Below are positions 35,592 to 47,035 of a stretch of DNA of 64,000 nucleotides, one piece after another. The notes beneath the pieces were generated by a model that saw nothing but the letters and a program-made list of their open reading frames with translations, did not search any database and was not told the origin of the DNA. Each line of letters starts with the position of its first letter. Within the stretch, counting starts at the first letter, position 1. This DNA comes from Calonectria ilicicola (lineage: Eukaryota; Ascomycota; Sordariomycetes; Hypocreales; Nectriaceae): assembly GCA_020809705.1 (NCBI GenBank), contig CP085826.1, positions 5,022,001 through 5,086,000 of the forward strand. Direction: 5' to 3'. Made by a program: the position numbers and the translations under genes.

Positions 35592-38500
35592 GGCATTCAA
35601 CTTGAAATCAGTGGCGTAGAGATGAAGTAAGGCAGCTCACGTATCGAGGCATGCCCGGAGGTGGTGACTTTGCAGAGTGCGTGTAAGGGTCGGAGAGGTG
35701 TAAGGATGGGGGTGTGCGAAAGGGTAGAAAGGCTTGCAAAGGGATTTCCAGTCGCGGCGGACTACACAAGCCACGAATCACCGCGATCGGGCAGGAGAAA
35801 AGTTGAAAACGAAGCGTTCACGACAAGAATTGCCCACAGAGATGGGAGTGAAAGCAAGGTTGAAGGAGGAAGAGGCATGATTCCCAGGCGCCGGGAGAAG
35901 AAGAAACGTCCTGGCACCCCGAGGCGGCGGCCCTGGCCTGGTCGATACATCCACACTACTAGCAGTGCACGGGGGCGGCATTATGAATCAATGTACCTCA
36001 AAAGTACCCCACTAGCGCAGCGGCTGCTGGCACGCCCGCCGCAGGGTTCTTCCACACCCTAACGTGATGCGGAAGAACCTTGGCTGTACATGCAGCACCC
36101 CGGTCAACCAGTGCTACCTCAGTCTCCACGCGGGCCCATCTGGGTCTCGCACCACTGACGAGCCGACGGATCTCAACCCAACTTTGAGGCGTGTCCACGG
36201 GTCCTCCCACAAAGACAGGCCCTGTCGAGAGAAAGAGACGAGAGATGAGAGGTGTACCAGGAGCAACAAACGACCGAGCGATGAGGGACACAGGGGGGGC
36301 GACTTGTTCCAGATGTCCCAGATGCACAAGACTTGCAACTCCGCGTCCCCAGGCCAAGAGATGAATCCCCTATCCTCATCTACGCCTTGCTGGTCAATTG
36401 CCGGTCATCTACGGTTGACCCATCCCCAGTCCTGGCCTGTCTTCGTCTTTGGTTACCTAGCCTTCTGGGGGGGATGGACCCGGGCAGTGCTTGTTGCGCA
36501 CCGCGATATAATTACGCCTTCCTTATATTTCAGCCATCCAGCAGCCTTTGGATTCCATCGCCGTCATCAGCTTTATTCGGTTTGCCCCATTCATATCAAA
36601 GCCTCGCCATATGTCGTGTCGGCAGACGACAGCACCAAGGCGAATGACATGTTTGATGTGGGTGATGGACAACTATGGATGCATATCCAGACATGCTGCG
36701 GCGGGCCAAGACTTTGCCTCTGGCGCGGAGATGGGAGTACACGAGGGAGGGAGGGCAAAAAACGGTTGAGTCAAGCTCATGAGGCACGCACGGGTTGAAA
36801 ATCTGTCAAGATTTGAACATGGGGCACCAACACATCCATCCGCATTTCCCGTCGACATCTCACACACCCTCACACGCCCTCAGATCAATCGTGACATGTC
36901 CAGCCCAAGTGAGAAGGTTGTCACGGCGTGGTCACCGTCCACTACGTGGGTTTCCGTATGGTCATTGTTGGCAGCAGGGAACCGGGGCCTTGAGTTCCCA
37001 TTGTGTTCCATGCGGTTCCGGTTCCTCGCTTTGAACAAGAAGACGGTGTCGCACGGTGCACTCTCCGAAAAACCCTGGTCATCATGCTGCTTTTTATTTC
37101 CTCCTCCCGTTGATAGCAGGCCGGGTGGTAATGACGGACATCCGCACACCTCCTCACAGGCCATGGTCGCAGATCATCTCATCATAAAATCCGTGCCGCG
37201 GCCAGACAGCAGCATTGCATGGCAGGAAAAAAAAATGCGATTAAAGAAAATAATTGATTTTGAGCCCGCCCATAGCTGCAGCACTAGGTTGGGGTTTCTT
37301 TCCCGTTAGGGTCTTGCCAGCGCCAGGCTGGGATCCCTCCTATGTACATATGCACGAGCAACGACATGTCTCCCGGGGGTGGCCTGGGCGGTCGAGTCCC
37401 GAAAGCATGGGGCCAATCACTGAGGGTCCAACCAGACCCTCGTCCCCCTAACTTGGCTATCCAAACTTGTTCGGTCCACGGCCGCCCAATTTCGCAAAGG
37501 GAAAACCGATGTGCCGTCATGGTCTCGACATCCTCGTCGAAGCTGACGGGACGAGTCGGCAATAGGGCTAACGATTGAGCTGGCGTTGGGAGGTAGCTCC
37601 ACCGGCTTGGCCGGGGGGACGGTTGGGTGGGTGGCCCAGCATATCCAGCAGCAGCATCCCAGGTGTGGCCCGAATGGGTGGTGGTGGCATGCAAATGGGC
37701 TTAAGCCGCCCACCCACCCCCCTTGCTGACCGCGGCCATTAGTACGCCTAGCAATGTCTCAACTCCCTCGTTGCCGCAATCTGTCACTCCGAAGTCAACG
37801 ATTGGAAAGTCTACGAGTGCGCATATCAGCAGCCCCCAGGGTCATATATCGGGGCACCGGTTGGCTGGTATGGCAATTGTCAGCTGTGCCTTGCGCTGTT
37901 CCGGCGACTCTCCTCGGCTATGTCTTTTCTTGCAAGATATTGAAATGAGGCTCTGGTGGCAGTTAAGGGGGAGGTGTGATAGATACATGCTAGATTGAAA
38001 GGGAGAGATGGCGTTGGCAGATTGATTAATACGTACATATTGGATTTCGGGTGCAGACCCGGTCGGTCCTCTGGTTCATAAACTAACCCGCCGTCACTCT
38101 CGATCGCCCGCGGTTCCAGGTGCCCACTTGCGCACTCGCGTTCACCCTGTCGCTGGTGGATGGCGGCGGGCATGATAGACAGTGTCTCGGTGGTGGATGA
38201 TCTGGCGATCAGCCGATCCGATGTTGGTAGCTGAGACGGCCACACAGCCGGCGCTGGTTGCTAACCCTCCAGCACAGAAACACAAAGAACACCCAAAGAG
38301 TTGAGGACTGGTGCTGGGGGCTGGGGTTAGACTGGGCGGGCCTGCAGCAAACACTGCGCTGTTAACATGAGTCGTCGAATCAAGACTCCATCGGGGTGGC
38401 AGCCCCGATGAGGAGGGTCGCGGGAGGGTCGTGGGGCTGGGGGACACACAGACAGGGCCCAACGAAGCTCGAACCAGGGCGCAATGGGGCACTTCTCGTA

Positions 38501-39684
38501 GCATTTTTTTTGCCACGGGCGACCAAGATTTTGCCAAGACACGACCAAATAAGCTACCATGCAGATGACAAAAAACATGGCACATCATCGCAGCAGTAAA
38601 TCAATAATATTTTTGCTGAATTAAATGGGGGAGGGGATATAATATAAATATAAATAAATACTATTATTGGACTTGGATGTATATCAAGGTCTTTGTTTTA
38701 ATGTGTATTTATTTATATTCTTTTTATATTTATTGATGTATTGGTTTGTTTTATTGTCATTTTTAGTTACAATTGGGATGGAGGGGGGGAGGACTCTTGT
38801 GTCGTGTGAGGCATTCTGTCACGAACGGTATTGTCTACCAGGCACACGACATCGTCAGTTGGATGGCTGACGGGTGCCAAAAAAATGAGCAAGAGTGTAA
38901 AAATAAGCCAAATTTATCTACTGCAGCTGTTGCGCCCGTCGAGCAGATAGTGCAGCGCCATTTCATTCAGACGCCCACTGAATGTGTCTGCGTCATAGAA
39001 GTATCCGTCTGCAGGGTATGTGGATTTGTCATTGAGGGTAGCCAGTGCTTGGCTGTGGTGCCGATGAACCTACAGAAAACAAGTCCTTGAGAGGCGCAGA
39101 GTAGCAAAGTTACACGTATCGCGCAACGAGGTGGCTAAAGCTAAAGCGAAGCAGGATTTAAGAAAAAAAAATGACCGAATTATAAACGGACAAGCGGTCC
39201 AGGCTGCCCACACTGCGCAAAAAATGGAAACGTCAATGCGGGCGGTCTAATATTATTCTAGGCGTCGGGGAGAACCGCACAGGGTTCTGTCTCTTCTGGC
39301 GTTAGCCAATCGCGGCGCTACATCTTGCCGCGGGGCACCACTTTCAGAGCCCTGCAAATCGGCTGCAGCCTGTCGTGTGGTGTCAGGAACGCCCCGCGTT
39401 TAAGTGGCTCTGCCTAGACGGGCGCTCTTACACCGATCCAAAGCCTGACACTACCCACGTGACATCGCGTGTCTAACGCGGTCAGTTCACGTTCAACAGG
39501 ACCTCCGATTCAAGAGAAGGAATCATTGCTGGATTATCACTGAGCTTACGTCAAGGGACTCTCGGGGTGTTGGAGTAGCTCACAACACTGCCGCCAACCT
39601 ATTTCAAACTCGGAAATCCCCTGGTCTTGGTGTGTTTCTGTGTGCATTTTTCCCTATCTGAACCCCCCCTGCTCGCCGCCCAAA
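35592..39684. other. Gene-free 4.1 kb interval
   Basis: This is the largest gap in the window, between the 5' ends of SNT2 and the HELQ-like gene. Open frames of up to 244 codons (for example 36064-36798 plus) show no domain, no splice-compatible continuation and no convincing codon bias. A patch at about 38600-38770 is very AT-rich (ATATAAATATAAATAAATA-like), unlike its flanks. Direct T/A-rich and GGGTGGGTGGCCC-like simple sequence occurs near 37620-37715. It may hold promoters, a non-coding transcript or decayed sequence. Confidence 0.4.
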
Positions 39685-42600
39685 ATGAAGAGCATGAAGG
39701 GGCTGTTGCACACAACTAGCGTGGATTCCGCTAGTGGTCAAAAGACGACATTTTCTACAGTTTCCATCATTGGGCAAAAGAGAAGTCTATCCAATGAGGA
39801 ATCCCACAGAAGCCCACCACCACCCGCTCCAGGGACGGTTCAGTTTCAGAGAACAACGAGCCTCCCGAGTGCCACCCCTCGTCTCTCCCCAAGTCGCATT
39901 ATCAACCTCCAGTATACCGAAGACACATCCGAGTACTCCCAGCGAAGAATCATCGCTGCTACTCCTTCGGCTTCATGTGACCCCGAATTAAATCTGGCCC
40001 ATCCCACCTATGCTCTCCCCCCAGAACTTGTACAAAACTTTGCCTCTCTCGGAATCAAACAGATTTACCCCTGGCAAAAATCTTGCCTCAAAGGCCCAGG
40101 GCTTCTAACCGGAGAGAAGAACCTCGTGTATTGTGCCCCAACAGGAGGCGGCAAGTCTCTCGTAGCTGATGGTAAGCGGCCATGATGCCCGCGAAAATGG
40201 GCCGAGTTGACGATTACGCAGTCCTCATGCTCAAGAGAATTCTTGAAGAAAAGGGTTCCAAGGCCCTCTTAGTCCTACCGTATGTTGCTTTGGTCCAGGA
40301 AAAGGTTCGATGGTTACGGAACGTCGTCCAAGGTCTACGTGATCCGACCGCTAGCAGCGAAAATGAGAAAAAGAGCATATGGCGTAAGCGTGCGGACGAA
40401 GGTACAGTCAGAGTCGTGGGATTCTTCGGAGGCGGGAAGGTCAGAGCGACATGGCAAGATTTTGACATTGGTGTTTGTACACTAGAAAAGGTGCGCACCT
40501 GGCCCTTGTCTGGCTGGCTGGTCATACTGACCCAATCACAGGCTAATGCTCTCGTAAATACTGCTATTGACGATTGCTCCATACCCCAGCTTCGAGCAGT
40601 CGTTCTTGATGAATTACATATGATCGATGATGATCATAGGGGATATCTCTTAGAACTCGTGGCAACTAAACTGATCAGCTTGGAACAGCCAATCCAGATC
40701 ATCGGCATGAGTGCAACGCTTCCGGTATTTCAATTTATCTAGTTTATTGTTGCATACTGACTTTTATAATAGAACATGGATCTTATGGCGACTTGGCTTA
40801 AAGGACATTGCTACGAGACTCGCTATCGACCAGTTCCTATCGAAGAACACCTTGTTTATGACGGCAGTATCTACAAGGCTGGGTCAACAAGCAGTCTGAT
40901 GAAGACTGCAACTGAATTGAACAAAAGTGCCCCTACGCAAGGACACGCCACCGCTTGTCGGAGAATCGAATCGTCGAATCACCAGGAATTTCGAGATTCA
41001 GTACTCAATTCAGTGGTAACCTTGGCCCACGAAACTGCCTCGGCCGGCTTTGGGGCTCTAGTCTTTGCTGGAAGTCGAGGAGTATGCGAAGCAGATGCTC
41101 GATGGATCAGCAGGGTGATGCCACCATCGAATGAGCTGGATCCCTTGTTATTAGATCGGAGAATGGATTTGTTAGGGGAGCTTCGAAGTCTCAATACAGG
41201 AATGGACCCGGTACTTGAGGAGACTGTGCTCTATGGTGTTGCATTTCATCGTATGTTTTCTACTTTCCTATTCAGTTTCTCGGTTTATTCTCATTAACAG
41301 CACCTAGATGTGAGTTCAATCTTGAACTATCAGAACCCCTCTAACATTATAGGCCGGTTTAACCACTGAAGAAAGAGATCTTATTGCATCGGCATATGAC
41401 GCTGGAACGATTCTAGTTTGTGTAGCCACATGTAGCCTCGCTGCTGGAATAAATTTGTATGTCCCCGCTTGTTCTCAACACTGGATTTACTAATTCGAAA
41501 CAGGCCAGCGAGAAGGGTGATTCTTCACAATTGCCGAATGGGGCGAGAATTTGTAGGCCCTTCTATGCTGAGACAAATGCGAGGGCGAGCAGGTAGACAA
41601 GGAAAAGCACCTATCGGAGAGACGTATCTCTGCTGCCGTCAAGAAGACCTTGAGCAGGTGGTGGATCTAATGCACGCTGAGCTACCCGAAGTCGCAAGCT
41701 GCCTCAGTACGGAAAATCGACGCATACAGAGGCAAGTATCGGCTAGGAAGCAAAAATTTATTAGCTAATAGATTTACAGGGCGCTCTTAGAAGTCATCTC
41801 TATTCGACTAGCTGTGAGTCGTGAGTCAATCAATGACTATTTTTCAAAATCTCTCCTAAGTTACACTCACGATGCGAAATTTGTTAACGACTGTATAACT
41901 TCGAGCTTGGAGGAAATTGAGGCTATGGGCTGTGTTTCCCGTGATTCGTTTTCCATGTATACCGCTACCCAGCTTGGCAAAGCTATTGTTGCGTCAGCCA
42001 TCGACCCCGATGATGGCTTGTTTGTCCACAAAGAACTCAGCCGGGCACTCCAGGCATTTGTTATGGACGGTGACACGCATATACTATACACGTTTACACC
42101 AGTTCAGGAATTTGGCATTACTGTTAATTGGCGGGTCTTTCGAAACGAAATGGAGAATCTCGACGAAAGTGGAATTCGAGTGCTGGGTCTCCTTGGGATT
42201 AAGCCTACCACCGTTCTCAAACTGTGAGTCCTATCATGCATCTCCGAGGAGTCGTCACTCATCCAGAAAATAGTGCACAGGGAGCTGTTCTACGAGAAAT
42301 TACGCAGGAGGAAAAAGACCTGGCTCGCGTTTATCGGCGGTTTTATATGGCTCTTCAACTGCGCGACTTGTGCAACGAGATGCCAATCCACATTGTAGCA
42401 CGAAAGTATGACGTGCATCGGGGGACGGTGCAGAATTTATCCCAAACCTGCCAAGGATTTGCAGCCGGGATGATCAAATTCTGCGAACAGATGGGTTGGG
42501 GGCAAGTGTTTGGTACAGAATAAAACCTACTCAATACTAACAATGAACTAGGATGATGGGAGCCGCCTTGGATCACTTTTCAGACAGACTTATTGCAGGT

Positions 42601-43052
42601 GCAAGAGCTGATTTGCTAGCCTTGGCTAAAATCACATTTGTCAAGAGTCGTACGGCGTATGTTAGTTTGTCGATGAAAGGTGGCGTCTTGCTTACAACCA
42701 CACAGTCGAGTATTCTGGGAAAGCGGGTTTCGAACTGTTGCGGCCATTGCCAATGCTGACCCAATGGAGTTACTTCCCGTATTGATGCAGGTCAGATCAG
42801 CAACCATGTTTTTTTTTTTTTACTTCATTGTTTCCCGTCCCAAGCAGTGTTAACGCCTCACAGGCCCAGCCAAACAAAATTCGGCTCAAAGACAAAGATG
42901 AGGAAAAGTACGAGGAAAAGTTGTTAGTAAAAGCCAAGGTCATCTCAGACTCGGCCAACAAAATATGGCGTATGTTGACATTGCATTATCGTATCACCAG
43001 CGACTAACACGGGAACGAAGGTTCTCAAGTGCAAGCAGAAATAGACGAGTGA
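39685..43052 (+). CDS. HELQ/Mus301-like superfamily 2 DNA helicase
   Basis: Thirteen inferred exons: 39685-40171, 40222-40490, 40542-40724, 40773-41250, 41308-41309, 41353-41456, 41504-41731, 41780-42223, 42274-42501, 42552-42656, 42706-42790, 42864-42969 and 43021-43052; 916 residues. Motifs are Walker A APTGGGKS (about 151), DELH (about 275), SATLPN, the FHHAGLTTEER block, AGINLPARR and QMRGRAGR (about 531). A Hel308-type C-terminal region (YRRFYMALQLRDLCNEMPIH, FVKSRTARVFWESGF) follows. No polymerase domain follows, so it is the helicase-only HELQ type and not full polymerase theta, although automated annotation often says 'theta subunit'. HELQ proteins are 3'-5' helicases that act at stalled forks and in interstrand crosslink repair. 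Keeping the conserved frame requires a 2-nt exon and two GC-AG introns. The last exon is short and least certain. Confidence 0.88.
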
Positions 43053-43887
43053 GAATGCGTCGGCGGTGAAAATACCAATAACACTGGGTAACGAATTTTA
43101 TATGACAAGATTATAACCAAGTATCGATGGGAAATGGTCAGCATCAGGTGCATTTCAAAACCTGGCGAGCAATAGGTACTGATAGCCAATCAAATAAGGA
43201 CGGGAGGCTCGGTTGCCAGGCGCCGTTTATTCTTACCCCAAAACAACAATAATAAGCACAATGCCTGTCATCTTGTGGTGTTGCATCGGCGGTTTCGGCC
43301 TTGTAACTGGGCTAGCTAACCGCCCGGGATGAGCCGCTGAGCTAGAGGTCGGCCAGAGCTGTGCCATGGTATCCCCGGCTAGGCCGCACACTGCACAGGA
43401 CCCAGGCATCCATCAGCAGAAGAATAAGGAAATACCGAAGTGACTAGGCACAGTAGCGTGCGGGCAAATGGTGCTCCGCGAGTGGCCTCTTGGCACTTGT
43501 TGGAGGCCTTCACAGGCTGAACTGGCAAACCACGCAGGCAACAGCAGTGGGTTGCACGTCCGAGGGGGCCAGAAATATGCCTGTTTTCGTAATATGCAGA
43601 GTTTCACAGCATGACGGCGCCGGCGCCTTACTTTTTCGGCACATAAGAGCGAATAGGGAATGTGCTGCTGCGCCTCGCCATTGGTGGCCTCCGTCGAGCA
43701 CCCGCATGTTTGACATGCCGTTGGTTCGGCGCCAGGCTGATGATCCTGCACCGTGGAGGCAGCGTTTCAGCGGCCTCTTGGTTGGGGATATGGGTGTTTT
43801 CGCCCGTCTGATTATTTCCCTCTTCCCATTTCCAATCGCCCTCTAACTCGTTTTTTCCTCCCGCCGTCGCCGTCGTCGTCGACCATC
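43053..43887. other. Intergenic region upstream of the BTB gene
   Basis: 835 bp that include the end of the helicase transcript and the BTB gene's leader. A CGTCGCCGTCGTCGTCG microsatellite-like tract directly precedes the start codon at about 43863-43880. No gene is recognised. Confidence 0.45.
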
Positions 43888-45238
43888 ATGGCCCGAGACG
43901 ATGAGAGCAGCGGCGCGACAGCGGCTGTGCCCACCCAAACCGACCCCTTGAGCGCCTCGTCAGCCCGTCCGAGCGTCGTGGTTCTGGACAGCACGTACCA
44001 AAGTGACGATGAGGCTTCCAAGGAGAAGCCTCTCAGTAATGAACGGGACCTGTGGCTTAGCACTGTAGACGGACGGTATAGCTCCCACCCGATCCCGCTG
44101 CGAGTTGGCTCGCTGCACAATATGCAGACATTCCATGTACGTGCCATTTGGCCCAGCACCATAGATGGTCGCATGCTCTAATGAATCCCCCTCCCCAGGT
44201 CCACAAGGATGTTCTTATCAAGGCCGACTGGTTTCGAAAAGCTCTCTGTGGTAATTTTAGAGAGGCTGGCGAACAAGTCATTGACCTGCCAGAAGAGGAC
44301 CCTGCCATATTCCATTTCCTTGTCGCATTCTTATACGAAGAGCGTTTCAATCCCATCAAACCCGCTTCCAGTGCCCTAGGCATGTGTTATCGCCCGTCTC
44401 ACAATCCATTGCTTTCTTTTTTTCCTAACTGTCAATAGACCCTCCCCTTGACAAGGGCAAGGGTATAGATGTTGACCCAGAACCTGCCGATGGTTCTGAC
44501 AGTTCATCCACATCACATACATCCACGACTTCCCGCAACTCTGATGCATCAGATATTCAGTGGCAGAACCGCCGCCGCCGAGCTCGAGTCCCCCCATACG
44601 ATATAGACGCTGGTCAAGAAAAGCAGCCCGGCATCCATCGCCCTGGGTGTGCCTGTCCCCTCTGCCTCTCAAGACAAGAAGCCACAAGATGCTGGCAGTG
44701 TGGTGCTGGGCGGATGCGACCTAGTTCTCACTACCCACCTCCAAGAGGCGGTGTCCCAGCTCCACCCGGCGCACGAATAATGCCGGCAAGGGGGGTCAAC
44801 ATAGTCAACGTTCCTCGTTTGACAAATGAGACGCCCCGCATCAAAGGTGAGGATTTGCGGACGTGGCTCATGGCTTACGAGTTGGCCATCGATGTCTACA
44901 TCTGCGCAAATCGTTATCTCATGGACAACTTTCGGAAATGCGTCATGCGCTCTTGTATCGACATGCTCGAGACGGCTGGCACAGATGCAGCACATCCGGA
45001 GGTTTTACGATTGTCCAGGAAGCTTTTCGCTGGTGTGCCTGAAACAGACCCCTTGCTGAAAATGGTGCTCGCTCGCGTTGGCTTCTTACAGCCCACAATG
45101 TGGAAAAGGTCTCCCGAAGAGACAAGCGAGTTTTTGGCGGCGAACCCGGAGCTGGTGGCTGCGATACTGAGAGAGACTGTAATGAGACACGAAGCCACTT
45201 TTTCAGTCCAGGATTTACCGTCAATGGAAGGGGCTTGA
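43888..45238 (+). CDS. BTB/POZ domain protein with Cys-rich insert
   Basis: Three exons, 43888-44136, 44199-44379 and 44439-45238, give 409 residues. The N-terminal 60 residues are disordered. BTB-like sequence starts with IPLRVGSLHNMQTFHVHKDVLIKADWF, where the first intron falls between H and V, and continues with EEDPAIFHFLVAFLYEERF. The remaining BTB helices appear only after about 140 residues (LMAYELAIDVYICANRYLMDNFRKCV, from about 286). The insert is Ser-rich and then carries CACPLC and CWQC (about 214-231), a possible zinc site. Similar fungal BTB proteins bind partner proteins, sometimes Cul3, but the partner here is unknown. Intron 2 needs either a GC donor (CTAG|GCATGT, giving Asp) or a weak GT donor 5 nt on; both keep frame. 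The tail lacks Kelch or MATH domains. Confidence 0.82.
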
Positions 45239-45610
45239 GGGGAAATTGCACAAATTACCAAGATGGCGTAGGTATTTATGCTCAGGTTAATGGTGGGTAA
45301 GGAGTGGCCTTGGCTTAATAGGCCCTAATATTTATTCCTATTTAAAATCCAAACTTGAACTTGGGTTCCTAGTACACAGACATATTTTGTCGAGATCTTG
45401 GATGCCCACCTTCTGGGACAGGGTCGAGGTGGTGTTGATGGGGATTTTTATAAATTGCATTGGAGACATCACCAGGTTATTTATGTGTACAGTTCGAGAG
45501 ATCCTCTAAGTTAAGCAGGGTATTTTACTATCCAATTTTTTATCACTACATCAGATTACTATTGGAAGTCTATAGTCCCTCGCCGCCTTTCATCTACCTG
45601 CCCGTAATAC
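45239..45610. other. Convergent intergenic region
   Basis: 372 bp of AT-rich 3' sequence between the BTB gene and the hydrolase gene. It has a short stretch resembling part of 5S rRNA near 45490-45513 but nothing beyond it. Confidence 0.45.
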
Positions 45611-47035
45611 TTAATCAATAACGTCGTCTCGAAGATTAAAGAGGCTCTGCACAACTTCCTCAGTCTTGGCCCTCAGGGCCGTGTGGTACAAAAGGTTCGT
45701 TGCAAACGTCTTGGTGCCCTTGACCAACTTGGCTGTGTCTTGAGCAAATTCGTAATCGACATACATGTCATCTATATACGAGGCTGCATATACTGGAACG
45801 CTGTTGTTGCGCAGCATCTCCAGGTTGTACAGCGGTGGCCAGTCCTCCCGTCGTGCCAGCTTCTCGCTTACTTCTTTCAAGGCAATTAGCTCTGGGTGGG
45901 TTTCGAAATGCATTGGGAAAACCATCTCTCCAGAAAAGTAAATAGGGCCGGTCGTTGAGCTAATGGAATATTCCTCGCTCAGCCAGGAGAAGGCCTCAAG
46001 ATTCTTGCCAACACGGTAAGCAGCCCAGTGCGATGCAGAACCGGGGCCATCGCAGTAAATAGCCTCGTGGATAATGGCGTAAATGATGTTCGTGTCAAAC
46101 GGCGTCCAACTTTCCAGTGGTGCCAAAGAAGCCCGAGTCAAAAACCCAAACTGATCAAGCGAAGTCTTGAGGTGAAGAAGAGCAGAGTGAACACTGTCAA
46201 TACCACCGTGGCCACCGAATGCAATACCCAGGGTCAAGAGACGTGGCACGGTCAAAAAGCCTCCAGAGGGAAGAAGAACTCGCTTATTTTCGGAGCTTTC
46301 GATGAATTTTGCAATTTGTCGAACAGTGTCAGCATCTTCAGGGAACTTGGCGTAGTATGCCTCGTTGCGCTCCACAGTCCGGCGGAATGTGGCCTCGTAG
46401 ACCTGATCGGGAGTTTTACCCACGGGAGCGAGGCCCCCGGTAAGAAAGACCTCGCGTAAGCCCTCTGGATGCATCGACAGGTAAGAGAGGCTGATGAAAC
46501 CGCCATATGACTGACCAAAGATGGACCATGGCTTCTTGTTTTCAGCCCAACCTTCGGTCAAACACTTTCGAACCGCCTCGCAGTCTCGAACAGTGTTGTC
46601 CTGACGCATCAGACCCAAATACCTTGCCTGAGCTTCGGGACCCCCTTTGAGAATTGAAAGCATTTCAGCACTAACCGGGGTGCTCAATCCAACACCGCGG
46701 TGGTCGAGAAGGAGAAGCTGGTAGCCACGGGCAAGCACTGGGCGGGTCAAGGGGTGCTCTTGAGGCTCACGGTTGCCAAAGCCAGGGCCTCCCTCGAGAT
46801 AGACAATGTAGGGTTTAGGGGCGGGCTTCGCATCTTCTGGTGGGAATATAGGAACCTCATGCTTAACAACGCGGCGGGCAAAGAGCGTGATTGAGCCGTT
46901 GTCCGGGTCGGCATAATCGAGAGGAACCTGAAAGAATAGTTCTGTAACGAAAAGCTGACCCGGCACTATGTGGGATTTGCTGCTGAGGAGCTTTGCAGCA
47001 GGGATATCGAGAACGGCTGGGCCACTAGAAGACAT
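45611..47035 (-). CDS. Proline iminopeptidase-like alpha/beta hydrolase (peptidase S33)
   Basis: A single-exon gene of 474 residues from the ATG at 47035; the frame is open upstream but has no further ATG. The fold starts with IVYLEGGPGFGN, an oxyanion-type GGPG motif typical of prolyl aminopeptidases, followed by LLLDHRGVGLST and the nucleophile elbow FGQSYGGF (Ser near residue 172). A lid region follows, with candidate acid and His positions in the last 80 residues (YIDDMYV, LYHTALRA). S33 members remove N-terminal proline from peptides; fungal paralogues vary in substrate, so the exact reaction is not certain. There is no signal peptide, so it is cytosolic. It is divergent from the gene at 48362 with a 1.3-kb spacer. 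Confidence 0.9.
   Translation of the reverse strand: MSSSGPAVLDIPAAKLLSSKSHIVPGQLFVTELFFQVPLDYADPDNGSITLFARRVVKHEVPIFPPEDAKPAPKPYIVYLEGGPGFGNREPQEHPLTRPVLARGYQLLLLDHRGVGLSTPVSAEMLSILKGGPEAQARYLGLMRQDNTVRDCEAVRKCLTEGWAENKKPWSIFGQSYGGFISLSYLSMHPEGLREVFLTGGLAPVGKTPDQVYEATFRRTVERNEAYYAKFPEDADTVRQIAKFIESSENKRVLLPSGGFLTVPRLLTLGIAFGGHGGIDSVHSALLHLKTSLDQFGFLTRASLAPLESWTPFDTNIIYAIIHEAIYCDGPGSASHWAAYRVGKNLEAFSWLSEEYSISSTTGPIYFSGEMVFPMHFETHPELIALKEVSEKLARREDWPPLYNLEMLRNNSVPVYAASYIDDMYVDYEFAQDTAKLVKGTKTFATNLLYHTALRAKTEEVVQSLFNLRDDVID

Noticed and set aside
36064..36798. 244-codon plus-strand frame in the 4.1 kb gap
   Set aside because: Composition is irregular, with overlapping frames of similar quality on both strands, no domain and no plausible splice partners.
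45490..45513. Short stretch resembling the 5S rRNA segment around AAGTTAAGCAGGGT
   Set aside because: Similarity is limited to about 20 nt; no flanking 5S stems or internal control regions follow on either side.
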